Source: Pseudopyrenochaeta lycopersici (lineage: Eukaryota; Ascomycota; Dothideomycetes; Pleosporales; Pseudopyrenochaetaceae). From it: 64,000 bases of DNA. This document shows, in pieces, positions 32,501 to 41,297 of this stretch; the stretch's first letter is position 1, and each line of letters begins with the position of its first letter. The DNA lies in the NCBI GenBank assembly GCA_003313425.1, contig NHZP01000007.1:1488001-1552000 (forward strand), written 5' to 3'. Under the pieces are notes generated by a model. It worked only from the letters and a program-made list of their open reading frames with translations, was not told where the DNA came from and did not search any database. The position numbers and the translations under genes were made by a program.

Positions 32501-33926
32501 TCAACGAGTTGACATAGTTATCCCACTCAGACTTCTTCGCTACACGGACTCGATACTGGGTACCAACAGTTGCACGCTCTGCTCGCATATCGGCTTCCCC
32601 TGGCCAGATAGGTCGATTATGCGGCTCCAATCCTCCCGTGCTGAAGCCTCGGGTGTCATAACCCTGTCGCTCCAACTGCTGCAATTTTGCATGAACAGCC
32701 TCCGCATTCATGGGCTTTGGGGGATAGCCAGGATTGCCCCTGGGAATGTCGCGAGGTATCGAGATGATGCACCCCTTGCCCTTGACGAGGACCTTTTTGC
32801 GGATACGAGGTGTTTGCGCACGCCCTAGCTCAGGAGGGGCCAAGAATGACTTGCTCGGAGTATCTGGAATTTGCTTGCTTGCTGTCTCTTGGATTCGCTT
32901 TACAGCCCCATTCTCCACTGGCTGACCTGGAGTTCCTTCCACTGGCTTGGATGAGTCCACCGATGGCATCAGTGGCGAAAGAGGGGACGGTACTGATTGC
33001 GCACTACGCCCGTTGGTCATTTGAAGAGCCGATGGACTACTTCCAGAAGTCTGCCTTGAGTGCGATGCCGCCTCAGGATCTGCGTACTTTGAGGCCATCA
33101 TCTTGCCGAGGGCCTCTTTCTGATCCTTACTGAAGTGACGCCAAAAGTCTTGCTGATTCAGTGTCTTGTTATTATTCCTGGCGTTATGGCCTCTCTTCGG
33201 CGGAGGTTCGATCGAAACGTCCTGATCCTTCGTCGAGTCCTTGTCTGTGCTACTATCAACGCTATCCTCACTCCACCAATTGTTCGTGTCGCGGTTCCAA
33301 CGATCGTTCAAGAACTGGCGGATCCACTCTTCTGATGTAGGGTTCGAGTCAGATGCTCGCGGAGTTGTACCAGAATGACGTGTCTCCTTTGTCGGAGTCT
33401 CAAGGTTGGGAAGCCGAGATTGAATAAGATTTTCAAGCGTAAATTGGACTGGAGATGCGTTTTGTTCCAATCGAGGAATCAGATGTTCAAGATTAAATCG
33501 ATTGGGCGATTCCTCCTCGATCTCTAGCCGCGAAGGTAGTAGATGCCCGAGTCCAAATTGTAAACCCGATGAGCCCTCGAAGTCGTCGCTCCCAAAGTTG
33601 GTAGAAGCTTGACGCTGCGGATTGAAGGACGGAGGCGGGTGTCTATACGGACTGCCCCAGCTCGCCGTGTAGTACGAAGTGTCGGTCTTGTCGTTCCTCG
33701 CAACTGTAGAAGGCGTGTGGGGATTATCCCCAAGTATCGAGAAAGACGGAAGAGCAGGAAGCTCCGGGCTCGAATGACCGAGCGTTCTGGTCGGGGATGG
33801 AGCAGTCCAGGTGGGAGAAATTAGACCACGCGCCTCGGACGGACTGTCTGCGTTGCCAAAATGCTGGGGAGCAGATGGAGGCGATGAGGGCGGTACCGTA
33901 GACGAGGAAGACCGTCGAGCTTGCAT
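26514..33926 (-). CDS. Giant coiled-coil scaffold-like protein with PAM2-like motifs (2470 aa)
   Basis: An uninterrupted frame of 2470 aa. I do not recognise a named orthologue. Layout: residues 1-350 Ser/Pro-rich with a Trp-rich piece (WIRQFLNDRWNRDTNNWWSE); about 372-450 a block with KGKGCIISIPRDIPRG and GYDTRGF that looks conserved; Ser/Pro/Met repeats (two copies of GHMSRQSIASP) and a Gln-rich stretch (QMQMQQQQLQAQLVQQQQQQ); about 889-1004 a run of FxPxAPxFxP motifs like PAM2 peptides; about 1485-1722 eight copies of an IRxIVxEALASH helix repeat; about 1730-2270 a long coiled coil; then a disordered Ser/Thr/Pro tail. The design (disordered, PAM2-like, coiled coil) recalls scaffold proteins of mRNP transport such as Ustilago Upa2, but homology is not shown. 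The alternative is a cell-end or septal-pore coiled-coil protein. Confidence 0.85.
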   Translation of the reverse strand: MQARRSSSSTVPPSSPPSAPQHFGNADSPSEARGLISPTWTAPSPTRTLGHSSPELPALPSFSILGDNPHTPSTVARNDKTDTSYYTASWGSPYRHPPPSFNPQRQASTNFGSDDFEGSSGLQFGLGHLLPSRLEIEEESPNRFNLEHLIPRLEQNASPVQFTLENLIQSRLPNLETPTKETRHSGTTPRASDSNPTSEEWIRQFLNDRWNRDTNNWWSEDSVDSSTDKDSTKDQDVSIEPPPKRGHNARNNNKTLNQQDFWRHFSKDQKEALGKMMASKYADPEAASHSRQTSGSSPSALQMTNGRSAQSVPSPLSPLMPSVDSSKPVEGTPGQPVENGAVKRIQETASKQIPDTPSKSFLAPPELGRAQTPRIRKKVLVKGKGCIISIPRDIPRGNPGYPPKPMNAEAVHAKLQQLERQGYDTRGFSTGGLEPHNRPIWPGEADMRAERATVGTQYRVRVAKKSEWDNYVNSLMEAKLAALGVSVGGEEDIALPLSRQASSQQHPGLPFSPPLPTSSAGSHRMARQGSIVSGNFPLGPSPGHMSRQSIASPGHMSRQSIASPAAFGNPRASMHMHRHSTFASPANFVQHGMSPSGTWSPSGYFGSQDGRSGSPAVPLPLSRPDLSGLVSPHSPFGMRPNQQFPITPTQKDDFLLQMQMQQQQLQAQLVQQQQQQLLGLRPSSTLAEVPEDEDEEDEVPAMKHTAKSVPEIAVPTPRGHRHNISENLEREAANEEYHLEEAIDKQFAEGGDFSTEPDTKEQLKASNSVTNATWEDSRTILHQPQPHSRAHSLAKSQQPVSFSFPAQQNPRTDSDGARTTVSENTNPSLEDGEIRNPNQSSAQHSKAPSQVSNSWRDNKFALSKPASAAHSKHTSRSSISKLNVEAKEFKFNPAASFSPGSFSSGFGFTPAMKSPADVVAQRNEMQSIDGASSFNVSAPTFKPDAPAFKPVAEAPVFKPAANVPEFKPSGMSNSVFPSSGFNFSSPPSFKPDAPSFNPGVSAFDPNKPASASTNFSSKIFGDINISASDIVKPATRSKAIPIVRPDITRQKTPEEEEREDEAGRPMQADGREKRARRGRADGDDVPKFALQPILASQPLVEVKQTLATKQDPEFERDNVSEDKENLSPDGKRAKSKSKSPEPLSLQRDVPTIEPTTETEPPADNAVDDETPHASDVPTPTIEDPAPLVKKHGHKSTLSASAKPFEFRPQLGSAGYDFGFHVTKPSLVEEPEKSHISPPRFASRSPASTFRPSDDGSYKTALDSRRHAHYPESESADFDNLGDASFNDIDAVMNHMNNAGSDFGVERDENSWEQSSPQRTPHEFDRNDLRPNFKMRSDAPSPSPRRFFAPRNMQGSATSNQDPFDDERAALAYESPVHRLNNADDVPMSDWDEGLLTEGEDKIQTRSRFFDKHVDDLMGRLLQDRLGPLEQNLQGIQDALSRMSQRPGRGRRSMSTNERLDSDADDEDDDIGTDSRYRNRSPRKDRKLEKIRSIIRDALESHQSQITSLSVPVSEPVLPEKIREIVTDVFAAHQPTAASAQHVPADQIRAIVEEAIVTTKLTAPEPITEAIKPEDIRSIFAETLASHVPLPAEPAKTDDIRSIVMEAFATHAPQPAPPPVPEQIWPDDIKAIVAEALASHQQTPVEPVQPDMIRSIVAEALASHKPATLETPIDIPQPQVDMAELYQVIGSLKASIAQTTNHHLRADDVRELVDDALKRQTTEAAKREEAQAVQERDARIADLEAMLKEATLRFDAEAETRKAIEAREADTARLLKVTEEELSLLQQAASEDEDKIRVLSEDRDIARRSLDAYQTNGDEVRNRLSSLHAENEDLKLKNIALETSEEDLKQKLDSVTAENEALSSTLEEHRLSANKWRDDIQEAHEQSEKLNRAIEQARCQAEEAIRVRESMRVKFEKLQQDMVVASQQIAAERAQWLKNEESSLTKYEILSARIEAEGRTRERLERELERLETQEREGMKLRIHFEQSQKHNARLEETINQLRQESSEHQKNAERYERDMREARDAAHVEIRRTRVLMEADIDAANNQVNIVRHELESEIARVRAELDQVRLDADTVKEKHELDLEAASDVRKQAVQEALESKKHSLQEQQRTFERQLEHIRLEHTRALDFAREDKERAEAFHNDKLDLAASKVDHFKDRIALLEEKLQVAKEAASAAVAAASKSPTASTSFAPGGPEKISHQALRESIAVLQEQLQEREGRIESLEHDLAEVDSEAPAKLKERDTEINWLRELLGVRIDDLNDLINSLAQPTFDRENVRDAAIRIRTNLQMEQSEKERLISGGQQSFPTLSSLSNFASPKAVQLAAAFGNWRKGRGEAQSALSGGSANTLRNQTPSRAAPPSAQSFLSGLMTPPTSNLRRTPDLPSSTSSKRPQNLRSDSISSRASTEAGFPALGKQATAPRTPPLMRKASYDQDAEVERFSESGFYDDESTIDGEMTPLALHFGRELPR
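28760..29470 (-). repeat. Eight-copy IRxIVxEALASH protein repeat (inside the giant gene)
   Basis: Within the scaffold gene, eight units share an amphipathic helix followed by a Pro-rich spacer: KIRSIIRDALESHQS, KIREIVTDVFAAHQP, QIRAIVEEAIVTTKL, DIRSIFAETLASHVP, DIRSIVMEAFATHAP, DIKAIVAEALASHQQ, MIRSIVAEALASHKP and DVRELVDDALKRQTT. Spacing is roughly 28-40 residues. The outer copies are more diverged than the central ones, as expected of an array grown by internal duplication. Confidence 0.85.
30914..31260 (-). repeat. Cluster of PAM2-like FxPxAPxFxP motifs (inside the giant gene)
   Basis: Within residues about 889-1004 of the scaffold protein lie FNPAASFSP, TFKPDAPAFKP, VFKPAANVPEFKP and SFKPDAPSFNPGVSAFDP. 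The order of aromatic/Pro, Ala, Phe and Pro matches the PAM2 consensus (LNxxAxEFxP), which binds the MLLE domain of poly(A)-binding protein. The usual Asn at position 4 is Lys in most copies and Asn in two. Confidence 0.6.
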
Positions 33927-35152
33927 TCAAGGTTCAAGTACCCTTTCACAACTCCGATGAGCTGGAAACGCGCTATTGTCAGGCTTTACGCGCGTCAAGT
34001 GGGAAATGTAGAGTTTGAAGAGGCGATAGTCGATGCTCAAACGTAAGGCAACGCGTGCAGAAAGGATCTCAAGCGGAGCGGTAGTGACGCAGTAGAATTA
34101 TGTACACAAAAAGGAAAGGCTATGGTGGGCAGCTAAAAGAGCGACATAAGGTTGGATAGCACTGATCTGAAGTCAACAGGACGAGCGAACATCCCGTAGC
34201 AGAAGCAGCGACGGATACAAAATGGCGGATGGAGGTGTGTGCCTTGCAAGGTCGTGGAGAATTGTAAAGGAGCGGGAGCACGCCAAGTCAGCCATGCTCG
34301 ATTGGCTGATGGCTGTATGCGGGCCACGACCGACGTGTCATTTGCATCAAAAATCAGGGGCCAATCGATGCAGGGACACACAAGCTTCTGAACATGCCGC
34401 GGCCACATGACAACGTTGCACACCTAGACAAGCACGCTCTCGGCTGCATGCGTTGCACCGCGTCGAGCATTCCTCGAAGCTTTTCAAGAATCATTCTCTG
34501 TTGTTTGTGGGCCTCGGTACCACCCCGAAACATGGGCGAACAACCAGAACGCGCCCCCTGGCATAGCGTCCTGATGTCACGATCGCGTCTAATTTCATTT
34601 GCCAGCGTCAATGCCAACCACTAACTCCAACTTGATTGGTCGCTTACGATTGTACATGTGTTGGCAGCGAGTTGCGCGCTGGCAGCATCTATTCGAAACA
34701 CCCGATTGGATGGCGGTCAGGTACATCCACAGCCTGGAGAACCACGACAAGCTCCTGATACCTCAAAGCACACATTTGCTACTGTTGTGCCTTCCTCGAC
34801 CCAACCAGGATGCTGGTAAAAATACACAATAGGGGCCAACTAGCGGCTAGTGAGCGGGAACTAATAAGGCGGAACATGGGTGGAGCCTCTACACAAAGTA
34901 CCAAGCGTTTCTTCATGGAAACACAATTCAACCTATTTGACCAGAGGGTAAGCTGAAAGTCTTCAAAACATCTTGAACTTTGAGTAAAATTGACATCGCG
35001 TTTCTATGTCGCCTACCTTGAATTATCCAGTCAACAGGTACAGACGACCTATTCTAGAAGCAAAGGACAATGCTAACCCTGGCGCCAGATATGCTGTATG
35101 CAAGATGCTCGCCTATACGCCTGCAATGCAATACTTTCAAATCCTCAAAATA
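33927..35152. other. Intergenic region
   Basis: 1.2 kb upstream of the giant scaffold gene and downstream of the transporter (both minus strand). It should contain the scaffold promoter and leader. Plus-strand frames (62-120 codons) have no recognisable features. No gene supported. Confidence 0.5.
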
Positions 35153-36739
35153 TCAGACCTTCTGCCACTTGAACATCCTTTTGATGAAAGGACTTCTTTT
35201 GAAATCTGCAGGTGCCCTACTTCCACTATCCGTTGCATCAGCGACCGGATCAACCTCGCCTTCGCTCTTGCCAGCTGCAGCTGCCTTCTCTTCTACCTCA
35301 CCAATCTTCCAGGCCCTGACAAGCCACAGGAACACAGCAGCACCAATGTACATCCACCCGGTAAATAAGATAGCGCCTGTATAACTTCCACCATTGAAGG
35401 CCACGATCTCCAGGCCGATAGGCTCAGAAACTAGGCTCATGTCAGCATCCGTCACAAAGCTCAATGCAACAGGTGTCAACTCACAGGTAGTTGGTAGAAC
35501 AAGCACAAGCCAAGTAATAGACAGTGCAGATGGCAAGTCTACCAGTCCCATGACTTCCGTCGTAACAGGTGCAACAACTGCCCAATATGTTCCTGCAACG
35601 GTGCCTCCTATCAAGCTGAAGAATATGAGAACTCCAAAGCTTTTAGCAAACATCCAGATAAGTAAACTGAACAGCCCCACTAGGAACGTCATGCTACTCG
35701 CCATGTTCAGTCGCCCAATGTTGTCTGAAAAATAACCAATGGGCGGCCGACCCAGTGCTTGGCCAAGATTGAGGATGGCGCCTATAATAGAACCTTGTTT
35801 TGCGGTAAGGCCAATTGTGCGTGCGTAGTTTGGCAAACTGAAGAGCAGGACGACATAGCCAAGCATGGAAAGAAATCCAAAAGCCATCAAACCAAGAAAC
35901 TCCATCTTCTTGAACAAACGATAGTCGAAACTCAATTGCGAGGATCCGATTTGCTTATTCCGATCCTTGATGAGTAGGCTGCAGCTTGTATTTACCACAA
36001 ATGCAATGATAGCCAGAATCCTGAATGCCCATGGAAGGCTGATGTTCTTGATCATTGCCTGTGCAGAGAGCGAGTACACAAGGCCGCCGATCCCAGAGCC
36101 CGCAGCTGCTATTCCGTTGGCAAGAGAGCGATGCGTACTGAACCACTGGGCTGAAATGCCTACACTACCAACAAATTGGAAGCCCATGCCCCAACCGAAA
36201 CAAATACCCTGGCTGAGGAAAAGATGCCAAGTCTGGCTCGCAAAGCTGGCACCGAGAAAGGAAATTGTCTCAAGGGCGACCCCGATGAAGAGGGTGGTTC
36301 TTGTTCCATAGAGCCGTGTGGTGAGTGTAGCGACCGGTGATACAATGAGCGCTTGAGAGATGGACAAGCCGCCAATGAAGGCGTAGTGTAATGGTGTGGC
36401 CCCCGGAAATACATCGTTGGCGAGGTAGTAGGCTAAAAACACAGCATAGGCGCTGTTCAAGCCCCAGGTATGACCATTCATGGTAGCACATGCAGCGACG
36501 CAGACCCATCCATACCCTCCATTTGGTGGCACATCTGCTTCCTTGGCTACAATTGCGACTTCCCTGTGGTCCTCATCTTGTGAGCCAGCAGTCATGGCTT
36601 CCTGTTTACTCGCACTCCAATCTGTATCTTGAGCCCCATTCAAAACCTCCTGGCTTCTTCTCTCTTTCGTTGACTTTTCAATTCCCAGCTCTTCGCCTAT
36701 ATTCTCCTCTTTCGCATGTTGTGGCAGATTTGTCGTCAT
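35153..36739 (-). CDS. MFS transporter, monocarboxylate-transporter type
   Basis: Major facilitator of the fungal MCT-like (Mch) branch with about 12 membrane segments. After a charged N-terminus come PPNGGYGWVCVAACATMNG (the conserved start of TM1 in this branch), GTRTTLFIGVALETISFLGA, LSQGICFGWGMGFQF, LANGIAAAGSGIGGLVYSL, GQALGRPPIGYFSDNIGR and FNGGSYTGAILFTGWMYIGA. Exons are 36739-35485 and 35430-35153, giving 510 aa. The 54-nt intron (GTGAGT ... CCTAG) has no stop and is a multiple of three, so unspliced RNA still encodes a 528-aa protein with 18 extra residues between LVLVLPTT and the conserved FSEPIGLEIV. The substrate (monocarboxylate or other small anion) is not determined. Confidence 0.87.
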   Translation of the reverse strand: MTTNLPQHAKEENIGEELGIEKSTKERRSQEVLNGAQDTDWSASKQEAMTAGSQDEDHREVAIVAKEADVPPNGGYGWVCVAACATMNGHTWGLNSAYAVFLAYYLANDVFPGATPLHYAFIGGLSISQALIVSPVATLTTRLYGTRTTLFIGVALETISFLGASFASQTWHLFLSQGICFGWGMGFQFVGSVGISAQWFSTHRSLANGIAAAGSGIGGLVYSLSAQAMIKNISLPWAFRILAIIAFVVNTSCSLLIKDRNKQIGSSQLSFDYRLFKKMEFLGLMAFGFLSMLGYVVLLFSLPNYARTIGLTAKQGSIIGAILNLGQALGRPPIGYFSDNIGRLNMASSMTFLVGLFSLLIWMFAKSFGVLIFFSLIGGTVAGTYWAVVAPVTTEVMGLVDLPSALSITWLVLVLPTTCELTPVALSFVTDADMSLVSEPIGLEIVAFNGGSYTGAILFTGWMYIGAAVFLWLVRAWKIGEVEEKAAAAGKSEGEVDPVADATDSGSRAPADFKRSPFIKRMFKWQKV

Positions 36740-38035
36740 AGCCGTTTCGGAAATAATGCGCTTCCTCCAGCCTAGATACCGGTATGTGAAATCTTCACCA
36801 ACACAAGTTTAAGAGCCACGCCGCAAGTGAACTTTATGGAAAGACCTTCAGTGACCGTTGTTACCATAAGTACCGTGGCCATGATTTCAAAGCAAAATAA
36901 GTCGCATTGTTAGCGGAGTCATTGGCGCCCTCCGAGGTCAAAAAGAGGAGTTCTCTTACACCGGGAATAATCCAAACTTTTACGTGACGCCGTTGACGCT
37001 TCGTCCGGAAGAGGTTAGCAAAGAGGGGCATGATTGGGAGCAGCGGAAAGGGGCCGATCGTGCTTGCCGGGTACGAAAACCCCGGCGCCGCAGCGGAAAT
37101 GACGGTGGTAACCGGGCAGAATATAGATGACAATGCAACATCCAGAATTAAACTAGGATAAGATCACCCTGAGTTCCTGTGGGGCCTATTCTTCTCAAAA
37201 AGCAGTCTGTATGGAGAGCCAAAAACCCTCACGCCGAGCTAGCCATCATGAAGTCCTGGTGTCGGGTTATTTCTCTCATACCAATAATGGTAGTACCATA
37301 GGCATTCCATAATTGAAACCTTGGGATATGATCCCATCAATTTATCGTTTGATCTCCTTCCCCATTTATTACAATAACATTTGAGGGAGATATGGCACTA
37401 GCCAGGAAAGAGGCAACCCTCGGCCCGACCTGCCTTCAAGTATCAAAGCCCGAGATAGAAATATCATACAATAGCTGTGGCCCACTTGGATTAACAAAAA
37501 GGAGCGGCAAGAATGGAGCACTTAATAGGACAAAAATGAAGAGACTGGAAGTTAGGCAACATGTGCTGATTCTTACAGTCTTACTAGCGATGAAGAGAAT
37601 GCTCAGGCAATTATTGGCAGCGGATGCGTTTTCATCCTCCTCCCCAGAATACGCTTAGTTCGTTAGCTTGCATATAATCCTCACTGCCGCATTAAAAAAT
37701 CGGCACAAACGATGAGGCTATTGCAAGAAATGTGAGTTCATCTTAGGATGGCAACAACTGCCATGGTTTGCTCCTCCAAATGTCAACTGTCTCCTCATAA
37801 CGGTGAGAATGAGGCCTATGATTGAATTCAGAGGACACTGTAAGACGATTAGCTTCATACGCATCACAATGCGCCCAAACGCCTTTGAGAGCCGCAAAAA
37901 TTTAAACTATGATCTGTTACTACATAAGAGAGTAATGAGTGTTCTGATATGTCATCAATTATAACGCCGATCTCTTCAATCTTGAGCCAAATGGTATCAT
38001 CTCTACATAACGCCTTGCTTCAGTCGTCCGTTTGT
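36740..38035. other. Intergenic region upstream of the MFS gene
   Basis: 1.3 kb holding the MFS promoter (its left part) and the 3' flank of the next minus-strand gene. A GC-rich patch (about 36960-37120) contains CGG/CCG half-sites, including a CGG-N11-CCG palindrome at 37068-37084. No gene supported. Confidence 0.45.
37068..37084. promoter_or_regulatory. Possible zinc-cluster binding site (CGG-N11-CCG)
   Basis: The palindrome CGGGTACGAAAACCCCG has the everted/inverted CGG half-site spacing (11 nt) used by Gal4-type Zn2Cys6 factors. It lies about 330 bp upstream of the MFS transporter start. Function is inferred from spacing only. Confidence 0.25.
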
Positions 38036-39446
38036 TTAGCGTACGCTCGTTTCGCATTGCGCCATGAATCTGTACATCCCTTCAATGCCTTGATACTCAA
38101 GTGGAGTGTGCATATCCATGTCGTCAGCTTCGCTTGTATGTAGACTCTCATACCCAGATGGGGAAGATGATGACAGCCACGGATTGTAATCTTCCGCAAG
38201 GTCTTCCAGCTCATCAAAACTGTGTTCCGAGTGTGTCGAGTACGCTTCAGAACCAAGGGATGATGGCGATAACATGTGTTGCCAACTAATGATTGGCTGA
38301 ACATGCTGTCGATCAGCGACCGGTTTGTCAAAGAAGTCACATTCTGAAGATGTCCTACTTGGTGCAAAGGGAAAGAGCAAAGCGATCTCAGTGCCTACGA
38401 AAGCATCGAAATCCTCATCTTGGTGTACCACGCCTCGTTGAACTTCAAATTCGTTACAGATCGTCTCGACGGTTTCCGCATCGCATCCCGGGAAATGTAT
38501 CTTCAATGTCGAATGTTCGTACGATATAGGTAGATCTCCGAGTCCTGATAAACGTTGCAGATCTTTCAAGACGGCGGCAAGCTCTTTCACTGCTCGTGAA
38601 AAGTCCACAGAGAGAATATCCAAAAGCCCCTCACTGTTCAGAGAATCCTTCTCCTCCGCAAATGAGGCGAAACCCTTCACGGCTTTCAGCGGGGTAAGAG
38701 CGGTCACAGTGGGGTTAATGTTAAAACTGATATAGGAACCTGGGGTGGCCTTGGGCACCTTATTGAGAGTACGGTTGACCTGGTCTTGCAATGCGGAGAC
38801 CGTCTTAAAGCGCTTTTCACCTGTAGTGGGGTTCACGCCGTCAAATTGTGCCTTTTGCCCTCCTACGAGGAATGCCCGTACTGCTTGAGACACATTATTG
38901 ATGACTTGTCCAGGGGCAGCAGGGCCGTGAGAGAAGTATCGAGCCCCCCCAGCCCTACCGGAACCCCATGAGTATCCTCCGGCAGTGCGTCCAAGAGTAC
39001 CACCAGTCAGGTTTGGGCGTAGGGTTGAGGCAAATGGGGCGCGACCGGCCTGCGCGTTGACGATACTCCCAATACGCGACTTTGGGAAGGAAGACTTGTC
39101 AAACTTGACGCCCGAGGATCGAGCAGCGGATGTGGTGAACCGCCGAACAGCCGCGCTGATGGTATTGTGGGTAGTGTACCATCTGCCCTTGCTCTGCTTC
39201 AGCAAGGCAATGCGGTGAAGGGGATGCTTTGGACCGTTTCGGGCTAAAATAGGTTGTAATTGTGCTTGAGTTGGTCGTGTACCAGCTGGAAGTTGATTTT
39301 GTATAAGCTTCGCAGCGTGTCGCCAGGCAGCCCTTTTGCAAGTTAGTATGCCATCCACCATAGTATAATGTTGCGTTGATGACTCACTTGAACACTTTCG
39401 CGTTCTTAGCTACCAGCTTGTGTAAATGCACCACGGCTGGCGCCAT
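38036..39446 (-). CDS. Conserved Pezizomycotina protein, probable mitochondrial presequence, unknown function
   Basis: Exons 39446-39388 and 39332-38036 (55-nt intron) give 451 aa. The N-terminus (MAPAVVHLHKLVAKNAKVFK, then RHAAKLIQNQ) and the Arg/Ser-rich segment TISAAVRRFTTSAARSSG look like mitochondrial targeting sequence. A distinctive block follows: GRAPFASTLRPNLTGGTLGR, then TAGGYSWGSGRAGGARYFSH and QVINNVSQAVRAFLVGGQKA. The C-terminal third is acidic and Ser-rich. I recall related proteins in other filamentous ascomycetes carrying an automated casein kinase II beta-2 subunit label, but I see no CK2-beta zinc ribbon, so I do not adopt that name. Function unknown. Confidence 0.8.
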
Positions 39447-41297
39447 GATGAAGTTTGTGTGACCAGTTCCTAGGAGGAGAGGAGAATGATTGAGTGTTCG
39501 GGGTGTGGGGAAGATGGCATAATGAGGCGCAGGACGGTTGTTCGCCACTCGGAGTCTGGAACGCCGACTGTTGATGACGCACATCACGTGGTCTGAACAT
39601 CACCAATCGAGCCGTTACGCTACGTCGATCATGAAGGGATCGTCATATAAGTTGAGTCTCGAAATTACACTAGAAAGCCTGCTCTCATTTCTTTCGAGCC
39701 TCTAGGCTTCTAATGGATCGACAACGTAAACTGAGAGCTCTCAAGCCTCGTCGCACATCCCAACTCCACAACCAGGCCTCAAGTCGTCCAAGCCTCGCTA
39801 TCCATCCACCAGATTGCTCAAGAGGCAATCCTTTATAAACCTTATTCACATTTTCACTCAGCACCGGCGCTGTTGCTCGTCCAGTAAGCTCTGCGATTTA
39901 TCGACCGTGACGTGACATATCGTACTTTGTCAGACGAACCTTTAAAGCGTGACATGAGAGTGTCTTCCAACGTCGCAGTGAGCCTGGTCATGTAACATCT
40001 GAGCTGGCCGCTATCTAGAAGAGGCAGTTCTCCGGGCAGCAATCGCGACAGTTTCTGAGATCATTCGATTCTTTCTCTTGAACTTGCAAGAAAAAGACAA
40101 CAACAGGGTTGCAAGCGAAGTGTTCAACGAAACCGGACAAAATTTGCCGAGAATAGAAGCTACTCATTTTCGTACTTTTACAAGCAAACCCACATGCACA
40201 AGGATTGCCAACCGCTTTTTGTATACTTCGGCACCAGATGCATCGACATCAAATCCAAGCACCTGTGCATCGACGGACATGGATGTCGCTATACTGAGGG
40301 GAGAAATCGCATGGGGGATCTGAATCTGGGAAAGGAAATGTAAGACAGACTAGAGGACGCCAGCTTCAATGCTATGACCCTCCACAAACCCTTAGATCCG
40401 GGATAAAGAAAAGTTAAATCGTTCGAAGGGTATTTCGTCTTGAGGGTGTGATTCGTGTGAACATTGATGAAACCGAAGTGTACGTAAAGGTCTACCGAGA
40501 AGGTGATAGGCCCCCGCGCATGAAGAAAACGCCTGAACACAAACTTTTGTTGATGTGTGAAACGCCCTAAAGTTGCCGAGATGCAGAATTAGGGGCAACA
40601 GACCGAAATGTCGAAAGAAGATCGAGCAAGACGCCAGTTCGCTCCACATTTATGATTGCAGCGAAGCCGGAAGACCATTGTCCAGTAAGTCGTCGATGCG
40701 CTGCCGACTGTGACTATCAATTTTACCGTTACGAAAGGCGGACTATAACTGCTTGAATGCTGGTAGCTGATGGCCAGCCTTTGCCTTCACGAGATCAATG
40801 TAGTCGGAAGCTACACGCTCTCGAACTATACTCCGCTGCGATAATAAAGACTTGCCGTAATTTTATTCAAGTTGGAAAGGGCAACGTCAATTTTTCTGTG
40901 AAAGGCGCCTTTGAAGGCAAATCGCTGAAAGTCGTCGTACATTCGGGTATTGAACTTGCGGATCAAGGAATGAGACCAAAACTGGTTAAGAACGTCCATA
41001 TCGTAAGGGGTGGTACCAATAGAGGAATAGACGTTGATGAAGCGCTTTTGAACGAAGATGAGAGTATGACTCATGCGTAGAACCGAAAGGTATCGAGTAA
41101 ACAGGACGATCCTGGTCCTTAACCCAATAGAGGCGAACAGGAGTAGGTAATGTTGATCAGAAAGGATTCGTGGCACTGTTTCTGCCATGGGCCATTAGCT
41201 TCCGTCCATCCAACGTATGATCGCTAGAATGGAGAGGGTAGACTAAGTAACATGAAGGACATAAACTTACTCGTTAGAACAAGCAGTGCCACTGACC
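39447..41297. other. Intergenic region with unexplained open frames
   Basis: 1.85 kb between two minus-strand genes. On plus, 40757-41080 reads open for 107 codons and looks protein-like (VVHSGIELADQGM, RGGTNRGIDVDEALLNEDES). The opposite strand is open at 40826-41188 for 120 codons. Neither is recognised and neither has a clear promoter or intron. They may be chance or a gene relic. The rest shows nothing. Confidence 0.4.

Noticed and set aside
38036..39446. Casein kinase II beta subunit label for this gene
   Set aside because: No CK2-beta zinc ribbon (CPxxC pairs) is present; the label appears to be an inherited automatic annotation.
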